Assembly: GCA_018242215.1 (NCBI GenBank)
Contig: JAFECG010000021.1
Location: 183,112-247,111 of the forward strand
DNA: 64,000 nt
Reading direction: 5' to 3'
Source of the DNA: Pseudomonadota bacterium
Lineage (GTDB): Bacteria; Pseudomonadota; Alphaproteobacteria; Rhizobiales; Hyphomicrobiaceae
The position numbers were made by a program, and so were the translations under genes. The notes below the pieces were generated by a model. It searched no databases, was not told the DNA's origin, and saw only the letters and a program-made list of their open reading frames with translations. Below are positions 61,566-64,000 of the stretch, one piece after another (positions within the stretch are counted from its first letter, which is position 1; each line of letters opens with the position of its first letter).

Positions 61566-62477
61566 ATGCTGACTATGATCGAAGCCGCGAAGTTGATGAG
61601 CAATCCCCTTCAGACCGGGATTATCGAGATCTTTGCGGCCAACAATCCGGTTCTCGAACGCCTGCCCTTCGTTGACATGCAGGGCAACGCGTACACGTAC
61701 AATCGCGAAGGTGCACTGCCGGGCATCGCCTTTCGCGGTATCAACGAGAGCTATACGGAATCGACCGGCATCATCAACCCGCAGACCGAGACTTTGACGA
61801 TCTGCGGCGGCGATAGCGACTACGACGTTGCTCTCGTCAAAATGGGCACTGGCTCGAATGATCTTCGGGCCGCCCATGATGCTCTGAAGTCGAAGTCGCT
61901 GACGCTGACCTGGCTGAAGACGTTCTTCGACGGCGATTCCACGACCAATCCGCGCGAGTTCGACGGGCTGAATACTCGGCTCAGCGGCACGACGCAGGAA
62001 TTGGAGACGGGATCGGCTGGCGGCGCAACGCTGACGCTCGATATGGTCGACGACCTGATCGATGCGATCCAGGGCACGCCTGACATCCTCCTGATGAATG
62101 CCAAGATGCGCCGGAAGATCAACAATCTGATGCGTGCAGCGGGTCAGGCAACGGAAACGGTCTCCGATACGTTCGGACGCCGCATCGATGCCTACGCCGG
62201 CATTCCGATGGGTGTCGTCGGTGATGATTCCGAGGGCAGCGCCATCCTCGACTTCGACGAGGATGACGGCTCGGGCAACACCGACACGACGTCGATTTAT
62301 GCCGTGCGTTTCGGCCTCGATGGCCTTCACGGCATTCAGACCGAACCCATGGACGTTCGCGATCTTGGGGAGCTGGATTCGAAGCCTGCTCTGCGCACGC
62401 GGATCGAATGGTACTCCGGTTATGTCGTGAAGCACCCGAAGGCGGTTGCCCGCCTCCGCTGGATCAACAACGCTTAA
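61566..62477 (+). CDS. Major capsid protein
   Basis: 303 residues. HK97-type features: N-terminal arm MIEAAKLMSNPLQTGIIEIFAANNPVLERLPF, E-loop/beta segments, and a C-terminal domain (YAVRFGLDGLHGIQTEPMDVRDLGELDSKPALRTRIEWYSGYVVKHPKAVARLRWI) typical of phage capsids. It follows the scaffold gene and is the key evidence that island C makes its own heads. Confidence 0.85.
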   Translation: MLTMIEAAKLMSNPLQTGIIEIFAANNPVLERLPFVDMQGNAYTYNREGALPGIAFRGINESYTESTGIINPQTETLTICGGDSDYDVALVKMGTGSNDLRAAHDALKSKSLTLTWLKTFFDGDSTTNPREFDGLNTRLSGTTQELETGSAGGATLTLDMVDDLIDAIQGTPDILLMNAKMRRKINNLMRAAGQATETVSDTFGRRIDAYAGIPMGVVGDDSEGSAILDFDEDDGSGNTDTTSIYAVRFGLDGLHGIQTEPMDVRDLGELDSKPALRTRIEWYSGYVVKHPKAVARLRWINNA

Positions 62478-62489
62478 GGAGCTGCAACG

Positions 62490-62882
62490 ATGAGCATGTA
62501 TGTGACCTTCGACAAGCAGCTCGAGCTTCGCGATGTTGCTGACGGTGCTGAAACTTCAACGGCCGCAGAAACTGGCTTGGCCTTCGATCCGCTTGAGGCT
62601 GGCGATTTCAAAGCCATCGTCTACGTCACGGCACGCGCTGCGACGGGCACTGTCTCGATCGCAATCGAGACGGATGCCACCGAGGGCTTTGGCGGCTCGC
62701 CGGTCTCAGTCGGCAGCGTAACGATCCCCGTGAGTACGATAGGGGTTTTCGAGATCCCGCTTTCGAGCTCGCAGATCGCTGGCCTTGATCCCGATGCCGC
62801 CGCGATCCGCGTCAAGGCTACCCTGGGCGGCACCACGCCGTCCGTGACTTATGGTGCGTATCTCGTGCCGGCAGTCCGATAG
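62490..62882 (+). CDS. Capsid decoration/head protein
   Basis: 130 residues, beta-sandwich-like (FKAIVYVTARAATGTVSIAIETDATEGFGGSPVSVGSVTIPVSTIGVFEIPLSSSQIAGLDPDAAAIRVKATL). It follows the capsid gene by 12 bp. Similar small beta proteins stabilise or decorate capsids. Start ATG at 62490, preceded by GGAG. Confidence 0.6.
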   Translation: MSMYVTFDKQLELRDVADGAETSTAAETGLAFDPLEAGDFKAIVYVTARAATGTVSIAIETDATEGFGGSPVSVGSVTIPVSTIGVFEIPLSSSQIAGLDPDAAAIRVKATLGGTTPSVTYGAYLVPAVR

Positions 62883-62890
62883 GAAAACGC

Positions 62891-62918
62891 GGGCGGCTCC
62901 ATTTGGGGCCGCCTAACC
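62891..62918 (+). terminator. GC-rich hairpin after the decoration gene
   Basis: GGCGGC and GCCGCC are paired around TCCATTTGGG, immediately after the decoration gene stop. Little T follows, so it is probably a partial terminator/processing hairpin that limits read-through to connector genes. Confidence 0.4.
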
Positions 62919-62933
62919 CCTCAGAGGCTCGGC

Positions 62934-63398
62934 ATGGCGCTTACGGTCGGAGCAAACACCTATATCGAAGCCGATGGCGCAGACGCCTATTTCGACGATC
63001 GGCTATATGCCGACGAATGGACCGGCGCGACCGACGGCGATAAAACCAAAGCGCTGCTGATGGCGCGCCGATTGCTCGACCAGCAGCCTTTCGCTGGCGA
63101 CCGCGCCGATTCCGATCAAATTCTCGCTTGGCCTCGTTCGGGCATTTCCGGGGTCAATTCAGATACAATTCCGCAAGCCATTCTCGATGCCCAATGCGAA
63201 TTAGCTCTGGCCTTTCTCCGCGATGACCTCACGGCCGACGACGGATCGCGCGGCGTGCGTCGCCTGCAGGCAGGATCCGTCTCGATCGAATATGATGGCC
63301 GGGCACCCGCGAAACGGCTCCCTGACGCTGCCAGCGCCCTCCTGGCGCCCTTCCTCACGGTCGCGACGGACACCAATAGCATTCCGATGGTGCTGTGA
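62934..63398 (+). CDS. Head-tail connector (DnaT-like family)
   Basis: 154 residues. The opening MALTVGANTYIEADGADAYFDDRLYADEW and the following helical repeats (KTKALLMARRLLDQQPFAGDRA ... QAILDAQCELALAFLRDDLT ... GSVSIEYDG) are those of the family annotated as putative DnaT-like ssDNA-binding/head-tail connector proteins in phages. It overlaps the next gene by one base. Confidence 0.7.
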   Translation: MALTVGANTYIEADGADAYFDDRLYADEWTGATDGDKTKALLMARRLLDQQPFAGDRADSDQILAWPRSGISGVNSDTIPQAILDAQCELALAFLRDDLTADDGSRGVRRLQAGSVSIEYDGRAPAKRLPDAASALLAPFLTVATDTNSIPMVL

Positions 63399-63751
63399 TG
63401 GCGAGCCCTCTCGAAGGCTCCCTTCGCCGGACCATCGGCAATGCCCTGAGATCGACCTTTTATGCCTGCACCGTCACGAAGGTCACACCGGGTGATGGTC
63501 CACCGTACGATCCCGGTCCGCCGGTCAGGACGCCTTATACTTGTAAGGGCATCGTTGACACCTATTCCCTCTTCGATCGTCAGAACACACTGATCAAGAC
63601 CGGCGACGTAAAAGTCCTAGTCCTCGCGGCGTCGCTTCCCGTGGTTCCATCGACCACCGATACCGTGCAAATCCGAGGCGTGATTTACACCATCATCGAC
63701 GTGGCGACGGACCCGGCCCAGGCAGTCTGGACGCTCCAAGCGCGGCCCTGA
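63398..63751 (+). CDS. Head-tail joining/head-closure protein
   Basis: 117 residues starting at the ATG that overlaps the previous stop. The sequence (TFYACTVTKVTPGDGPPYDPGPPVRTPYTCKGIVDTYSLFDRQNTLIKTGDVKVLVLA ... VQIRGVIYTIIDVATDPAQAVWTLQARP) is beta-rich and ends like phage head-closure proteins. It is the last phage gene before the att site: no tail, tube, tape-measure, baseplate or lysis gene follows. Confidence 0.65.
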   Translation: MASPLEGSLRRTIGNALRSTFYACTVTKVTPGDGPPYDPGPPVRTPYTCKGIVDTYSLFDRQNTLIKTGDVKVLVLAASLPVVPSTTDTVQIRGVIYTIIDVATDPAQAVWTLQARP

Positions 63752-63973
63752 TTTTTCCTCCCTCACACACCGTGAACGAAGCGCGAAGATCGAAGCCCGC
63801 CCATGTGCCATGCGTGTGACATGGAACAATTGGTAATGTTTTGTGATGTTGGGCGTGAACGATGGAAGCGGCTGGAATCGCTTGGTTTTCCGTTGCGCGC
63901 ATGAGTCACGATGCGCGGCACACGGACATGCCTAGAAGTGAGCCATTAAGTTATTGAAATTAATTGCAAATCT
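63752..63973. other. Right end of island C, non-coding
   Basis: 222 bp between the head-closure stop and the att site. Becomes AT-rich toward the end. I see no gene or RNA in it. Confidence 0.5.
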
Positions 63974-64000
63974 TGGTTGCGGGGGCTGGATTTGAACCAA
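63974..64000 (-). tRNA. tRNA-fMet 3' end (att site 4), continuing past the window
   Basis: The 27 bases read the acceptor 3' strand with encoded CCA and the T-arm of initiator tRNA on the minus strand, identical to the remnant at 48514-48540. The gene body should lie beyond the right edge. It is the likely intact chromosomal target at which islands A-C were inserted. Confidence 0.7.

Noticed and set aside
59763-62435. Long minus-strand open frame of 890 codons
   Set aside because: It is exactly antisense to portal, scaffold and capsid genes with convincing motifs; its composition (Arg/His/Val-rich) is a by-product of GC-rich codon use on the opposite strand.

Overview
The window looks like chromosomal DNA of an alphaproteobacterium, most likely Hyphomicrobiales (Rhizobiales). 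The support is the high GC, the frequent GTG/TTG starts, the style of the GntR/MarR regulators, the tRNA-fMet sequence and the phage-like genes. No sequence search could be run, so all family names come from motifs read by eye.

Region 1 (1-7.8 kb) is an aromatic-compound degradation locus. It holds a Rieske oxygenase large subunit (cut by the left edge), its ferredoxin reductase and Rieske ferredoxin, two paralogous GntR/FCD regulators facing each other, a MarR regulator with a near-perfect 20-bp palindrome in front of a FAD hydroxylase, an 18-codon leader ORF with an excellent ribosome site, and an amidase. Region 2 (8.4-16.5 kb) is a cell-envelope/sulfatase cluster: a MetA-pathway-type outer membrane protein, a formylglycine-generating enzyme, a Tat-exported CxAxR sulfatase, a broken DUF3300 gene, a secreted HAD phosphatase, a DUF1254/DUF1214 protein, and a DUF3302 plus HlyD-type membrane pair.

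Region 3 (17.9-64 kb) is an integration hotspot. A 13-bp sequence equal to the 3' end of tRNA-fMet (CCA end included) occurs at 17904, 24842, 48514 and 63974, and it divides the rest of the window into three consecutive islands. Island A (6.9 kb) carries small paralogous genes, an HNH-like protein, a Fic protein preceded by seven 24-bp tandem repeats, a DUF3102 protein and a large serine recombinase. Island B (23.7 kb) carries a nucleotidyltransferase-like gene, ribbon-helix-helix and S24-like regulators, a three-gene unknown/membrane/methyltransferase cluster, an AlbA_2 (Schlafen-type) protein, a resolvase, a phage remnant with a tape-measure gene broken at a 9-G tract, a HerA-like ATPase and a second serine recombinase whose C-terminus is encoded by the tRNA remnant.

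Island C (15.5 kb) is the most striking. It has a tyrosine integrase, a ParA/RHH/membrane-protein operon with CGTACATACG repeats, a compact replication module, then terminase, portal, scaffold, capsid and head-tail genes, and it ends at the tRNA without any tail or lysis gene. That is the layout of a capsid-forming phage satellite (cf-PICI-like).
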